This document shows positions 34,321-44,453 of a stretch of 64,000 nucleotides of DNA, one piece after another. Location of the stretch: the NCBI RefSeq assembly GCF_008124865.1, contig NZ_VNHY01000001.1, positions 1,016,205 to 1,080,204 on the forward strand, in the 5' to 3' direction. Source of the stretch: Fodinibius salinus. GTDB lineage: Bacteria; Bacteroidota; Rhodothermia; Balneolales; Balneolaceae. The notes below the pieces were generated by a model, which was not told the DNA's origin, searched no databases, and saw only the letters and a program-made list of their open reading frames with translations. How positions within the stretch are numbered: the stretch's first letter is position 1; each line of letters opens with the position of its first letter. A program made the position numbers and the translations under genes.

Positions 34321-35025
34321 CTATTTATAACCTGCCAATTTATTTGCCCGTTTATACGACGAAGGCGTACCGGCGTCAGTCCACCAGCCGTCCATTACCG
34401 AAAACCGCATAGCCTTTTCTTGAATGTAATAGTTGTTAACATCCGTAATTTCCAGCTCCCCGCGATCAGAGGGCTCCAACTGTCGAATATAATCAAAGAC
34501 ATCTGCATCATACATATAAACACCCGTTACAGCTAAGTTGCTTTTGGGTTCATCCGGCTTCTCTTCGATACCAACAATTTTATTACCATCAATCTCAGCC
34601 ACGCCAAATCGTTCGGGATCATCTACCTCCTTTAATAGAATCTGGGCGCCCTGACCCGGATAAGAACGGATAGCCTCATCCAGAGAAGTCTGGAATATGT
34701 TATCTCCCAGAATTACTGTCATGGGATCATTACCTACAAAGTTTTCAGCCAATCCCAATGCCTGGGCAATCCCCCCGGCCTCATCCTGTACTTTATAAGT
34801 AAAGCGACAGCCAAAATCTTTGCCCGATCCCAGTAGGTTTACCACATCTCCCATATGCTCGGTACCGGTAACAATAAGTATTTCTTCGATACCTGCCTCT
34901 GTCAACTTCTCGATAGGATAATAAATCATGGGTTTTTCACCAATCGGCAACAGGTGTTTATTCGTAACTTTAGTAAGAGGATACAAACGAGACCCGGTTC
35001 CACCGGCTAAAATGATTCCTTTCAT
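34321..35025 (-). CDS. rfbA: Glucose-1-phosphate thymidylyltransferase, short form
   Basis: This 234-residue nucleotidyltransferase begins MKGIILAGGTGSRLYPLTKV and contains HLLPIGEKPMIYYPIEKL, VILGDNIFQTSLDEAI, EKPDEPKSNLAVTGVYMYDA, and WWTDAGTPSSYKRANKL. It forms dTDP-glucose. It lacks the C-terminal extension of about 50 residues found in the 290-residue RmlA of enteric bacteria, which forms part of the allosteric site, so feedback by dTDP-rhamnose may differ. It is the first gene of the operon. A 279-base divergent region separates it from the giant secreted protein. Confidence 0.93.
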   Translation of the reverse strand: MKGIILAGGTGSRLYPLTKVTNKHLLPIGEKPMIYYPIEKLTEAGIEEILIVTGTEHMGDVVNLLGSGKDFGCRFTYKVQDEAGGIAQALGLAENFVGNDPMTVILGDNIFQTSLDEAIRSYPGQGAQILLKEVDDPERFGVAEIDGNKIVGIEEKPDEPKSNLAVTGVYMYDADVFDYIRQLEPSDRGELEITDVNNYYIQEKAMRFSVMDGWWTDAGTPSSYKRANKLAGYK

Positions 35026-35246
35026 GAACTAACAATATTGACAACTATTAAAAATAATTCCGTTGTAACATTGAATATACTAACAATATTACAACCGTTT
35101 TAAAAAGTTAAAGTAGGTAAATAACACATTAATATGCTTTAAAAGTATTATTTTATTTCTTAGGTAAAATAAAGCTGACTAGTAAATAAAACAGTTATCA
35201 CACTATAAACAGATTAAACGATTATAATCTATAATCTGGATAGTGT

Positions 35247-35273
35247 TTGTTATTTTTATATAAAATAGGTTTC
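35247..35273 (+). promoter_or_regulatory. Possible Bacteroidota-type promoter of the giant protein gene
   Basis: TTG at 35247-35249 and TAGGTTTC at 35266-35273 lie 16 bases apart and resemble the TTG/TAnnTTTG promoter elements of the Bacteroidota group. They sit 31 bases before the ATG in a strongly AT-rich divergent region. This is a pattern match only. Confidence 0.3.
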
Positions 35274-35304
35274 AGTTTTTCGAATTGCGGTACAAATCAA
35301 TAAT

Positions 35305-38300
35305 ATGAGACAATCATACTTATTAACAATCCTTGCATTTACTTTGCTGATGCTATTTGCTGTTACCACTGTGTCAGCACAGTTCTCTAATGGATACACA
35401 TTCCGCAAGCGCATAGAAATAGATAATAGTCAGGTTGCCGGCACCCAATCACTCCAAGACTTCCCCGTACTTGTCAATATAACTAACAGCGATCTACGCT
35501 CTTCCACTAACGGGGGCTTTGTCGAAAACCTCAACGGTTATGACATCATTTTTACCGCAGCGGATGGCACTACACAACTAAATCACCAGCTTGAATCATA
35601 CAATCCCAATACCGGTGAAGTAAGCTTCTGGGTCAATGTCTCCTCTTTACAAGCACAAAACAATACCTACATTTATCTTTACTATGGCAATTCCAGTATA
35701 TCATCCGACCAGTCAAATCCCGGTACGTGGAATAATAATTATCAGCTGGTGCAGCATTACAACAATGATTTTCTTGATGCTACAGCAAATGGAAATGACG
35801 GAACCAACAATGGCACGTCCGATATAGCAGGACAAATTCTCCGTGCCCGAGATTATAATGGCTCCAATAATTTCGTCGAAGTAGCTGATGACCCATCTTT
35901 ATCTATTACAAATCAGATTACCATCTCAATGTGGATGTACGGGGATGATTTCTCTAATACACCGGATCTGGTAACAAAAGGAGAGTACACCCAAGCCTAT
36001 TCAACATGGGTTCGCAGCCAGCAAACTGTACGTTTTGCAATTAACAGCAACTCCTTTACAAGTAATAGCACCATCAGTACGGGAACCTGGAATCACCTGA
36101 CTTTTACCTACGATCAGAGCCAGTGGAAAATCTTTATTAATGGTAACCAAGATAACAGTGGTTCGTTCACTGATCCCATAAATGATCCGAACAATACCCC
36201 GCTTTTTGTCTCTACATCTTCCTCTGATTACCCACTCGATGGACGAGTTGACGAAGTACGTATCTCCAACACCGCCCGTTCAGCCAACTGGGTAGAAACA
36301 GAATTTAACAATCAAAACAATCCCGGCAGTTTTCTATCCGTTGTCAATGATCCTCCGGTGCTGTCAAATATCGAACCACTGGCCAAAGCCTATAACACCG
36401 GTTCGCCCCCCATTACTATTACTTCTGAGATAACAGTCGATGATTACGACGATGCCAACATCCAGAGTGCCACCGTTCAGATAACCAGTAATCAGGGTGC
36501 AAATGATGTGTTGGCATTCACCAATCAAAATGGCATATCAGCTTCCTGGAATTCTTCCACAGGCACATTGACGCTTTCGGGCAGTGCCTCTGCTGCGGAC
36601 TACCAGGCGGCCTTGCGCTCTGTAACCTTCGAAAATACCAGCGGATCGCCCAGCCAACCACCGCGCACTATAAGCTTTCAGGTAGATGACGGGACCACTA
36701 GCAGTAGCACCGTTAGTCGACAAATTTATATCCCGTCAATTAATGATCTTTCTGCCGATATTAGCAATGTGGTTTTCCAATTTAGTGGCTTAGATGTTGA
36801 CGGTGATAACCAAACGACTGATCAGCCCGCCAGCGGTACAACTGTTAATCCATGGGGCGACCGTTCAGATGCCGTTTCTGGTAGTGCTGACTATTCCTTT
36901 AGTAATGGGACTGCTGCCGAGCGTTCTCAATTTTTTGATAACAGCGCTGCCATGGGTGAAGAGGGAGCATTACTTTATGACGGTACCGATGACTTCTACA
37001 CAAGAGGGTCAGAAAATGCTATCAATACTGCCACTTTTGACCAAAAGTCTTTTGCCCTTGTTTTCAGGACATCAGATGATATTTCCAGTGACCAGGTGAT
37101 TTATAAACAGGGAGCCGGTATCCGGGGCTACCTGTTTGGGATTTTTAACGGGGACCTCTATGCCTATACATGGAACACTGCTGAATGGCAAGCCGGTGAT
37201 CAGTACAAATCAATAAACCTTGGATCCGTTCAACGACATACCAGCTATACCGTTATTGCAAGCCACGATGCTACGGCAGGAAACCTCGCTGATCGAACGT
37301 GGTCAGCTAATGTTAACGGGGGATCTATTCAAACCTTAAATAATGTTGATGTACAAGAGTCGCATACCGGAGCTCCCGAAATTGGCACTTCCAATGATGC
37401 TCTGGATCCCATTAACGATCAGAGTCTTAGTGGAGCTAACTTTCAGGGATATATTGCGGAAGTAGTGTCCTGGAACCAAGCGTTCTCTTCTGCCCTGTTC
37501 TCGGAAGTCTATAATATATTGGATCAGCGATGGAGTAACGTTCCTCCACAAATATCAGGTATTGAAACAAGTGACTTAAATTATGCCGAGGGTGATCCTG
37601 CCACAACCATTACCTCTGCCCTTTCAATTTCTGACAGTGACAACACCGTAATGGACAGTGCACTTGTCTCAATCAGCAATAATTTTGTTGGTTCCGAGGA
37701 CGTGCTCAACTTTACTAACCAGAATGGCATCACCGGCAGCTATAACAACTCCACGGGCGAATTGTTTTTATCCGGTACCAGCTCTATTAGTAACTATCAG
37801 TCGGCGCTGCAGTCCATTACTTTCGAAAACACGAATAATGTCAATCCCTCAACAAACAAGCGAACGATTGCCTTTAAAGCCTATGACTGGGATGATCCCA
37901 GCAACACCCAGAGCCGGGATATAACGATTACACCAGTCAACAGTGCACCTTCTCTCAGTAATATAGAATCGACGGTATTTAATTATACTGAGGGCGACGG
38001 GGCGGCACCCACTACTTCATCTATTACCATTGGTGATCAGGATAACAGCAACATGCAGAGTGCTACTGTCCAAATCTCTGGAAACTATGCCCAGGGGCAG
38101 GATATATTGGCATTTTCTGATGCCAATGGAATTACCAGCAGCTTTAATAGTTCCACGGGTACCCTTACACTTACGGGATCTTCTTCTATTGCCAACTATG
38201 AGTCTGCGCTGCGAGCTGTTACTTACAATAATATTAGCTCTACTCCCAACACTGCCAATCGCACTTTTACATTTACGATTAACGATGGTACGGATGGCAG

Positions 38301-41300
38301 TAATACTCAGTCCAGAGACTTTAGCATTACCAAGATTAATGATGCTCCCGTATTGGCCAATATCGAATCTTCTGCACTTTCCTATCAGGCCAACGACCCT
38401 CCTTCTGTGATAACTGATAATATCACTGTTTCTGATGCGGATGATGCTAACATCGAGAATGCTACTGTTGAAATTACTTCTGGTTTTGAAAATGGAGAAG
38501 ATGTACTGGCCTTCAGTGATATTTTAGGTATTACCGGTAGCTATAACAATACAACCGGCGTACTCAGCTTAACGGGTACTGCAACAAAAGCTGATTACGA
38601 GACGGCCTTACAATCAGTAACTTACGAAAACACCAACAGCTCACCAGCTACCCAACCCCGGGAAGTCACCTTTACCGTTAACGACGGTAATGACAACAGC
38701 AACACTCAGAGCCGCAATATCAGTTTAAATATAGTACAATCCATTTCTGGTCTGGATCTCTGGCTCAGAGGTGACAAGGGAGTGATTACAAGCGGATCAG
38801 AAGTAACCACTTGGGAAGACCAGAGCGGCAATAACCACGACTTTACGGGTATAGCCGATGCTGGCACCCGGCCAAGCTTTGCTTCTTCGGTGGGAACATT
38901 AAATAATAAAGACGCCGTTCAGCTTGCCGGAGATGGGGACTATTTGGAAGATGCCGACGGGGAAAACTTTATAAACGGATGTTCTGAGTTCACTATCTTC
39001 TATGTTATACAATCCGACCAAATAAACACCAACCGCGGATTCTGGAATACGCAAGTACCCGATGGGCAAGATGATATATTTACTCTGCGATATGATGCAC
39101 AAGGAGCAAATGCCGGTGCACAAAATCTTATCAAAGCGGGTATCCTGGCCGACAATCCTGACCATCAGCTTGAGAGTTTTTCAGACATTCAAACAACAGA
39201 GGGACAAATACTCTCGCTAGATTGGCAGAGCGGCAACGAATTTAACCTCATTGTCAATGGGGTACTCAATAATCCCAGTGGAATTTCGGCCCCACCCTCC
39301 GGTACGATAAGTAATGCCGCAACTGCTATTGTAGGGAAAGGCGGCAAAGATGATCCTGACTCAAATAATCAAAGCTGGGATGGTTACGTGGCTGAAGTGG
39401 CTTTTTATTGCCGGTACTTATCCTCTTCAGAGCGAAAGCAAATTGAAGATTACCTCTCGGAAAAATATGATATCGCAATACGACTTATCACCCCTGCAAC
39501 AAACGGAGAAGCAATCCCGGCTGATAATTTTGCTACCGGCACCTATACCACGCTCAATGGCCCACGGCTCCGGGAGGGAACTCTTGGCGAACTGGTAAGC
39601 GGAGAAACCATTACACTTAAAGCACCATCCGGTTTTGAATGGAATACAAGCGCATCTCCTACTGCTAGTGTGAGCCCCGCCTATGGTAGTAATACCACAT
39701 TGCAAATATCCAGTTCACCAACCAACATTACAACATCTGAGATCACCTTTACCGTTAATCAAGAATCTGATAATACTGGCAACCCCGGGGAAGTTTCGTT
39801 CAGCGGATTAGAAGTTCGACCTACACAAGGTACACTACCTAATACCGGAACCATTACAAATACCGGTACTACCGGTCCCGGCGGAACCACAAATTATGGT
39901 ACCTTAAAAATGGTTGCCGGTGCAGCTGATTCTCTGAACTTCTCTCAGCAACCTTCAATCACTACGGTCAACCAACCTATTACCCCCGCTGTTGAAGTAC
40001 AACTGGTTGACCAATTTGGAAATGCTGTAAAAAACTCCGGTACTAACATTTCGGCAGCACTGACGTCGGGAACAGGCACACTTTCAGGAACAACCACTCG
40101 CTCTACAAATGTTAAAGGAAAAGCATTTTTCGATGATCTTTCTATCGACCAGACAGGCACAAAAAATCTAACCGCCAGCAGTACCGGATTAACCTCAGCC
40201 GTTAGCAACAATTTTGATATCATTAATGCCTCAGACCTGGCCAGCTTTAATATTGAAAGCGTTAGCGGTGGTAATATCGTAACTCAAACAGCCGGGCAAT
40301 CTTTTGACATCAAGATTACCGCCATCGATGGAACAGGATCTACCAAGACAGACTTCAACGGAACAGTAGAAGTTAGTTCCACAGCAAATGTAAGCAACGG
40401 AGCCGGAACAACCGCTAATTTTACAAACGGAGTACTTTCATCCCATTCTGTTACCATTTTAAATACCGGTAATTTTAACATTACAGCCATCAACAGTAAT
40501 GGCTCCCAGGATGGTATTAGTAATAGTTTTGATGTAAATCCGGGCACTCCTGATGAAACAACCTCCGTGATTTCTGCCAACCCAACGTTCATTGCCAGTG
40601 ACGGTACTTCAACATCAACCATTACGGTACAATTACGCGATAGCGAAGATAATAATCTTACTTCGGGTGGTCATAATATTCAGTTGTCAACAAATGCAGG
40701 TAGTTTGAGCGGTGTTACCGACAATAGCGATGGCACCTATTCCGCTACGCTAACTTCTTCAACCAATAGTGAGACGGCCACCATCACCGGTACCGTAAAC
40801 GGTAATACAATCACGGATAATGCAGAAGTTAGATTTTCTCAATTTGACGCTATTTGGGAAGGATCACTGGGTGGCGGCCCATCAGCAGAACGTTGGACAA
40901 ATACTGATAACTGGAACAATAATGCTGTACCCGGTACTAACGATATAGTTTTGATTCCTGAGAATCCAGCTGTCGGCAACAAGTATCCCATTGTTCAAAA
41001 CTCAGATCAAACAATTGGCAACTTGGTAGTAGAACAAAATGCAGACGTAACAGTAGGTTCAAATAACACGCTAACGGTCAATAATGAACTTACGGGAAAC
41101 GGAGAAGTAAATGGACCGAATACAGCAACGTTGCAAGTGGGCGGCGACTTAACCATTAGCAGTCTGCAGATCGGAAATGTCATTTTAAATGGCGGGTCAC
41201 TACAACAAATCAAAAATGTCAACCATTTCAATAACTTAGAAATTGACAATTCCAGTAACGTAAGTGTTGATCAAAATATATTTGTAAATGGCACGCTTAC

Positions 41301-42921
41301 ATTAACTTCCGGAAATCTGATCATGCCTTCCGGCCTCAACTTAATTGCCAAGAACCAATCCGTAACCTCAGGAGCCATAACCTTCCGTCGAGAACTTACC
41401 GGTGTCAAAGGCTGGCGCATGATCTCCTCTCCCGTGGCCTCAACTTATGATGACCTGCTGGACGGTATTATTACACAGGGATATTCTGGAGCTTTCTACG
41501 ATGCTGATGTAGCACCTAACGATACACTGCAACCTAACGTCCTCTGGTATGTGGAAAGTTATGAAGGAACAGACAATCAACGTTGGAGAACACCATCAAA
41601 TGCCTCTGATGCTCTTACAGAAGGTAGAGGGTTATTTGTCTATGTATTCGGAGACATTCCGGTCGACTCTCGATACAATCAACCACTGCCCGATACGCTC
41701 GAAGTTACCGGACCGGAATTTACCGGCAACGGCAGTGAGGTTAATCTCAATGTCACTTATACAGCAACCGCCGATACCGGCTGGAATCTGGTCGGAAATC
41801 CTTATGGTGCTACTCTCAACTGGAATGACAATACAAACTGGACCAAGACCAATGTTGATCAAACGATATATGTCTGGGATCCTAACGCCAATGGCGGTAA
41901 TGGTAATTTCCTTACCTGGAATGGAACGGTGGGCTCGCTGGGCAGTGGTTTAATTGCTCCTTTTCAAGGATTCTGGGTTAAAGCCAATGCGCAAAATCCT
42001 CAACTGAAAGTTTCAGAAGATAATAAAACAACCAATGGGATATTCAGACGCAAAGAACAACAAAAGGCACCAACTCCGAACTTTACCCTTCAGCTCGAAG
42101 GTCAAAAGCTTCGAGGCATCAAACAAGAAGCGTATGTGATGTTTAGTGATCAGGCCAAGCGCGGTCGCGACCCCAAAGACGGATATCGTATGTTCCCTTT
42201 CGGCCAGAATTTCCTTGAACTTTATTTTAAACAACATGACGGCTCCCAGATGTCAATTCAAAATCTGCCTGAAGAATTCGATCATCGATATGAGCTTCCC
42301 TTCGATGTTGGGGGAGTTATTGACGGCGAATCCTATGATGGAGTACTGACGCTCTCATGGCCCAAAATTAAAGCACTGCCCTCCGACTGGATTATTACGC
42401 TCACCGATAATAAAACAGGCAAAAAAATAAACCTGCGTAACCAAACCTTTTATACCTTTAACCAAGAAAAGGAAAAAGCCAAAGCGACAATAGCCAAACG
42501 CGTAAACGATTCCCCATCTGATCCTATCGTGCTTCTGGACCCTGCCAGTCAGCCACAGCCTTTGGCAAAATCAAAAAGCAGTGCTAAAACCATTCATGAT
42601 AAGACCCGCTTTACCTTAACAATTACGACCCAGAAAATTGAATCCAATACTCCGGACAAGTTTCTGGTCAAACAGAATTATCCTAATCCCTTTGGAGACA
42701 AAACAACTATTAAGTTTGGTCTACCGAATAAGAACCGGGTAACAGTTGAAATCTTTGATATCCTGGGACGCAGAGTTCGTACACTTGCGAGTGACGAAGT
42801 CTATCCGGCCGGATTTCATGAAATCCCATGGAACCCAAGCCAGCTGGCCAGCGGGGTGTACTTATACCGGGTTCGTACCCAAGACAAAGCTATTACCAAA
42901 AAGCTCACCTTTATTAAATAA
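35305..42921 (+). CDS. Giant multidomain secreted adhesin-like protein with type IX sorting domain
   Basis: This 2538-residue protein has a signal peptide ending at about VSAQ (28). A DUF2341 domain follows (FPVLVNITN...IYLYYGN, about 30-140), then a LamG/concanavalin-like domain (about 150-345). One cadherin-like repeat lies at 351-479, a second lectin-like domain at 486-746, and three further cadherin-like repeats at 748-1143. A third LamG-like domain (1147-1392) is followed by Ig/Big-type domains (about 1540-1846), a beta-strand repeat region and a GWNLVGNPYGATLNW segment. The C terminus has a type A sorting domain (QNYPNPF near 2457; LASGVYLYRV near 2513). It is likely exported by the type IX system and used for adhesion or polymer binding. 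It heads the surface-structure island. Confidence 0.93.
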   Translation: MRQSYLLTILAFTLLMLFAVTTVSAQFSNGYTFRKRIEIDNSQVAGTQSLQDFPVLVNITNSDLRSSTNGGFVENLNGYDIIFTAADGTTQLNHQLESYNPNTGEVSFWVNVSSLQAQNNTYIYLYYGNSSISSDQSNPGTWNNNYQLVQHYNNDFLDATANGNDGTNNGTSDIAGQILRARDYNGSNNFVEVADDPSLSITNQITISMWMYGDDFSNTPDLVTKGEYTQAYSTWVRSQQTVRFAINSNSFTSNSTISTGTWNHLTFTYDQSQWKIFINGNQDNSGSFTDPINDPNNTPLFVSTSSSDYPLDGRVDEVRISNTARSANWVETEFNNQNNPGSFLSVVNDPPVLSNIEPLAKAYNTGSPPITITSEITVDDYDDANIQSATVQITSNQGANDVLAFTNQNGISASWNSSTGTLTLSGSASAADYQAALRSVTFENTSGSPSQPPRTISFQVDDGTTSSSTVSRQIYIPSINDLSADISNVVFQFSGLDVDGDNQTTDQPASGTTVNPWGDRSDAVSGSADYSFSNGTAAERSQFFDNSAAMGEEGALLYDGTDDFYTRGSENAINTATFDQKSFALVFRTSDDISSDQVIYKQGAGIRGYLFGIFNGDLYAYTWNTAEWQAGDQYKSINLGSVQRHTSYTVIASHDATAGNLADRTWSANVNGGSIQTLNNVDVQESHTGAPEIGTSNDALDPINDQSLSGANFQGYIAEVVSWNQAFSSALFSEVYNILDQRWSNVPPQISGIETSDLNYAEGDPATTITSALSISDSDNTVMDSALVSISNNFVGSEDVLNFTNQNGITGSYNNSTGELFLSGTSSISNYQSALQSITFENTNNVNPSTNKRTIAFKAYDWDDPSNTQSRDITITPVNSAPSLSNIESTVFNYTEGDGAAPTTSSITIGDQDNSNMQSATVQISGNYAQGQDILAFSDANGITSSFNSSTGTLTLTGSSSIANYESALRAVTYNNISSTPNTANRTFTFTINDGTDGSNTQSRDFSITKINDAPVLANIESSALSYQANDPPSVITDNITVSDADDANIENATVEITSGFENGEDVLAFSDILGITGSYNNTTGVLSLTGTATKADYETALQSVTYENTNSSPATQPREVTFTVNDGNDNSNTQSRNISLNIVQSISGLDLWLRGDKGVITSGSEVTTWEDQSGNNHDFTGIADAGTRPSFASSVGTLNNKDAVQLAGDGDYLEDADGENFINGCSEFTIFYVIQSDQINTNRGFWNTQVPDGQDDIFTLRYDAQGANAGAQNLIKAGILADNPDHQLESFSDIQTTEGQILSLDWQSGNEFNLIVNGVLNNPSGISAPPSGTISNAATAIVGKGGKDDPDSNNQSWDGYVAEVAFYCRYLSSSERKQIEDYLSEKYDIAIRLITPATNGEAIPADNFATGTYTTLNGPRLREGTLGELVSGETITLKAPSGFEWNTSASPTASVSPAYGSNTTLQISSSPTNITTSEITFTVNQESDNTGNPGEVSFSGLEVRPTQGTLPNTGTITNTGTTGPGGTTNYGTLKMVAGAADSLNFSQQPSITTVNQPITPAVEVQLVDQFGNAVKNSGTNISAALTSGTGTLSGTTTRSTNVKGKAFFDDLSIDQTGTKNLTASSTGLTSAVSNNFDIINASDLASFNIESVSGGNIVTQTAGQSFDIKITAIDGTGSTKTDFNGTVEVSSTANVSNGAGTTANFTNGVLSSHSVTILNTGNFNITAINSNGSQDGISNSFDVNPGTPDETTSVISANPTFIASDGTSTSTITVQLRDSEDNNLTSGGHNIQLSTNAGSLSGVTDNSDGTYSATLTSSTNSETATITGTVNGNTITDNAEVRFSQFDAIWEGSLGGGPSAERWTNTDNWNNNAVPGTNDIVLIPENPAVGNKYPIVQNSDQTIGNLVVEQNADVTVGSNNTLTVNNELTGNGEVNGPNTATLQVGGDLTISSLQIGNVILNGGSLQQIKNVNHFNNLEIDNSSNVSVDQNIFVNGTLTLTSGNLIMPSGLNLIAKNQSVTSGAITFRRELTGVKGWRMISSPVASTYDDLLDGIITQGYSGAFYDADVAPNDTLQPNVLWYVESYEGTDNQRWRTPSNASDALTEGRGLFVYVFGDIPVDSRYNQPLPDTLEVTGPEFTGNGSEVNLNVTYTATADTGWNLVGNPYGATLNWNDNTNWTKTNVDQTIYVWDPNANGGNGNFLTWNGTVGSLGSGLIAPFQGFWVKANAQNPQLKVSEDNKTTNGIFRRKEQQKAPTPNFTLQLEGQKLRGIKQEAYVMFSDQAKRGRDPKDGYRMFPFGQNFLELYFKQHDGSQMSIQNLPEEFDHRYELPFDVGGVIDGESYDGVLTLSWPKIKALPSDWIITLTDNKTGKKINLRNQTFYTFNQEKEKAKATIAKRVNDSPSDPIVLLDPASQPQPLAKSKSSAKTIHDKTRFTLTITTQKIESNTPDKFLVKQNYPNPFGDKTTIKFGLPNKNRVTVEIFDILGRRVRTLASDEVYPAGFHEIPWNPSQLASGVYLYRVRTQDKAITKKLTFIK

Positions 42922-43425
42922 GGGCTTTGCAAAACGTTGTGTCAATGCGAGTGGAGTAAGCGACATATACAATCTCTACTATATTGGAAATCGTCACACC
43001 CTAAAAATCGTGGGATCGCGATGACAATTTCAGATTGTGTGGGTGCAAAGGGGTAAGTAATTTTTCACCTATCCTCCTTACTTTACATATTTCGGTAGTT
43101 TGGAAACCCAAGCTAATGTTTAGTAAGATTCCATCAGCAAAAAAGCAGACCTTATCAAAAGATTTAAGAAATTCTAATCTTTACAGAAGAGTAGTCAAAA
43201 TAATGTAAAATTTAGTTAATAGGTATATAAAAATACTGCTGGTACTTACTGAACAATATATATTATTTTACAAATCATTTTACGTTTCTCTAAGAATGGG
43301 ACTCATCAAGGTTTCATCTCGAAATACTCTTACACTTTCTTCCATCAATTTTGTAACATTTAGCGTGTTCAGTCATCTTGTATATAAAAAGCGGTTGTAA
43401 TTTTAATATCTAACCATTTGGATTT
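42922..43425. other. Intergenic region with degenerate repeats and possible promoter
   Basis: No gene was seen in these 504 bases. At 42938-42978 and, reversed, at 43008-43025 there are words of the TGTCATTGCGAG...GCAATCTC family of dispersed repeats. Near 43378-43406 a TTG and a TAATTTTA 17 bases later resemble a Bacteroidota-type promoter for the first pilin-like set; this is a weak call. Confidence 0.5.
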
Positions 43426-43839
43426 ATGAACGATTTTTCTGACCTCATTATGTTGATGGGAGCAATGATCCTATTCTCCTTATTGACAATACAAACGAGC
43501 CGTCTTTTTCTTGTCAATAACCAAACTCAAATAGATGAAGAAATTAAACACTACGCTATTTCGGTTGCCCAAGACCACGTTGATCGTGCTCGATGGATTA
43601 AGGGTGAATCATCATTAAACAATTATGTTTCTTCTTATCCCAAACAAGTGTCCGTTTCTACAGACGATGGGTCAACGGAATTTACCGTTAGCTTAGATAG
43701 CAAAGATATTAACATCCCTGGTTCAAATGTCACGAATAAGCAATTGACTGTTACCGTTAGAAGTAATTTTTTAGAACAAAGTGAAAGCATGAATTCTAAA
43801 CCCGTAGAGCTACAGCTTATAAAAAGTTTTGCCAATTAA
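43426..43839 (+). CDS. PilV-like minor pilin-type protein, set A
   Basis: This 137-residue protein has a hydrophobic N-terminal helix (LIMLMGAMILFSLLTIQT, about 7-24), a charged amphipathic helix with an ISVAQDHVDRAR segment, and a small beta domain (EFTVSLDSKDI...QLTVTVRSNF). This is the outline of PilV/GspI-type minor pilins, but there is no G|FTLIE-type prepilin leader and no glutamate at position 5. It is paralogous to 46309-46869. It begins a three-gene set with 21-base and 11-base gaps. I infer a membrane-anchored or pilus-like subunit; the export route is unclear. Confidence 0.65.
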   Translation: MNDFSDLIMLMGAMILFSLLTIQTSRLFLVNNQTQIDEEIKHYAISVAQDHVDRARWIKGESSLNNYVSSYPKQVSVSTDDGSTEFTVSLDSKDINIPGSNVTNKQLTVTVRSNFLEQSESMNSKPVELQLIKSFAN

Positions 43840-43860
43840 GATAAAAGGAGGAATATCATT

Positions 43861-44442
43861 ATGAATATGGGAATTGTAACAAGTTTTTTGGTTGGGGGGC
43901 TGCTTTTGCTAACCATGCTCCAGTTTAACAATCAAGTGATGCAAAACACTTCACAAACTACACTTGATGTAAATAGTAAAAAACACATGGAAACCGTACG
44001 TAAAATTATAACGCATGATATTAATCGTATTGGTTTTGGGGAAAACAATAAGATAAATGCATTCAATCCTCCCCACTTTATCAATTTTAAAGCCAATATT
44101 TATGGAAGCGGGACAAAAACCGTCAAATGGCAATTTAAAGAAAACAAAAAAGTAAAAGACACTGCCAATCCCGATGACCGTGTACTTATGCGAGTAGGAC
44201 CGGTAAGTAAATCCAACGGAAATAAACCAACCAGGTATAATGTTGTCGACTTTTCTATTACCGGATATAGTGATATTTACGGAAATACAGAAACAACCGA
44301 TAAAGACCAAATAAAGAGTCTCTTAATCAAAATAGTTTATGAGGCGCCAGAATCTATGTCAAAAGATGATAATTACCCCCGAACAGTTTGGCAAAAACAT
44401 ATAGTGCCAAATAACCTGCAATTTGACCAACCACAAAACTAA
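43861..44442 (+). CDS. PilW-like minor pilin-type protein, set A
   Basis: This 193-residue protein starts MNMGIVTSFLVGGLLLLTML, a single N-terminal membrane helix, followed by a long helix ending in HDINRIGFG, then a beta-rich domain with NPDDRVLMRVG. PilW/GspJ-type proteins show the same L-x-x-D-I-R-x-A-G-Y pattern. No prepilin cleavage motif is evident. An AGGAGG-like site (AAAGGAGGAAT) precedes the start, unusual for this genome. It is paralogous to 46881-47489 and follows the PilV-like gene directly. Confidence 0.65.
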   Translation: MNMGIVTSFLVGGLLLLTMLQFNNQVMQNTSQTTLDVNSKKHMETVRKIITHDINRIGFGENNKINAFNPPHFINFKANIYGSGTKTVKWQFKENKKVKDTANPDDRVLMRVGPVSKSNGNKPTRYNVVDFSITGYSDIYGNTETTDKDQIKSLLIKIVYEAPESMSKDDNYPRTVWQKHIVPNNLQFDQPQN

Positions 44443-44453
44443 AACCTAATATT

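Noticed and set aside
36355..38733. Direct repeats at the DNA level in the giant gene, considered as a recombination cassette
   Set aside because: The similarity is at the protein-domain level; DNA identity between the cadherin-like units is too low to suggest recent duplication.
41007..41249. Antisense frames within the giant protein and other genes
   Set aside because: They are shadows of the real gene in other frames, typical of Asn/Thr/Ser-rich coding sequence.
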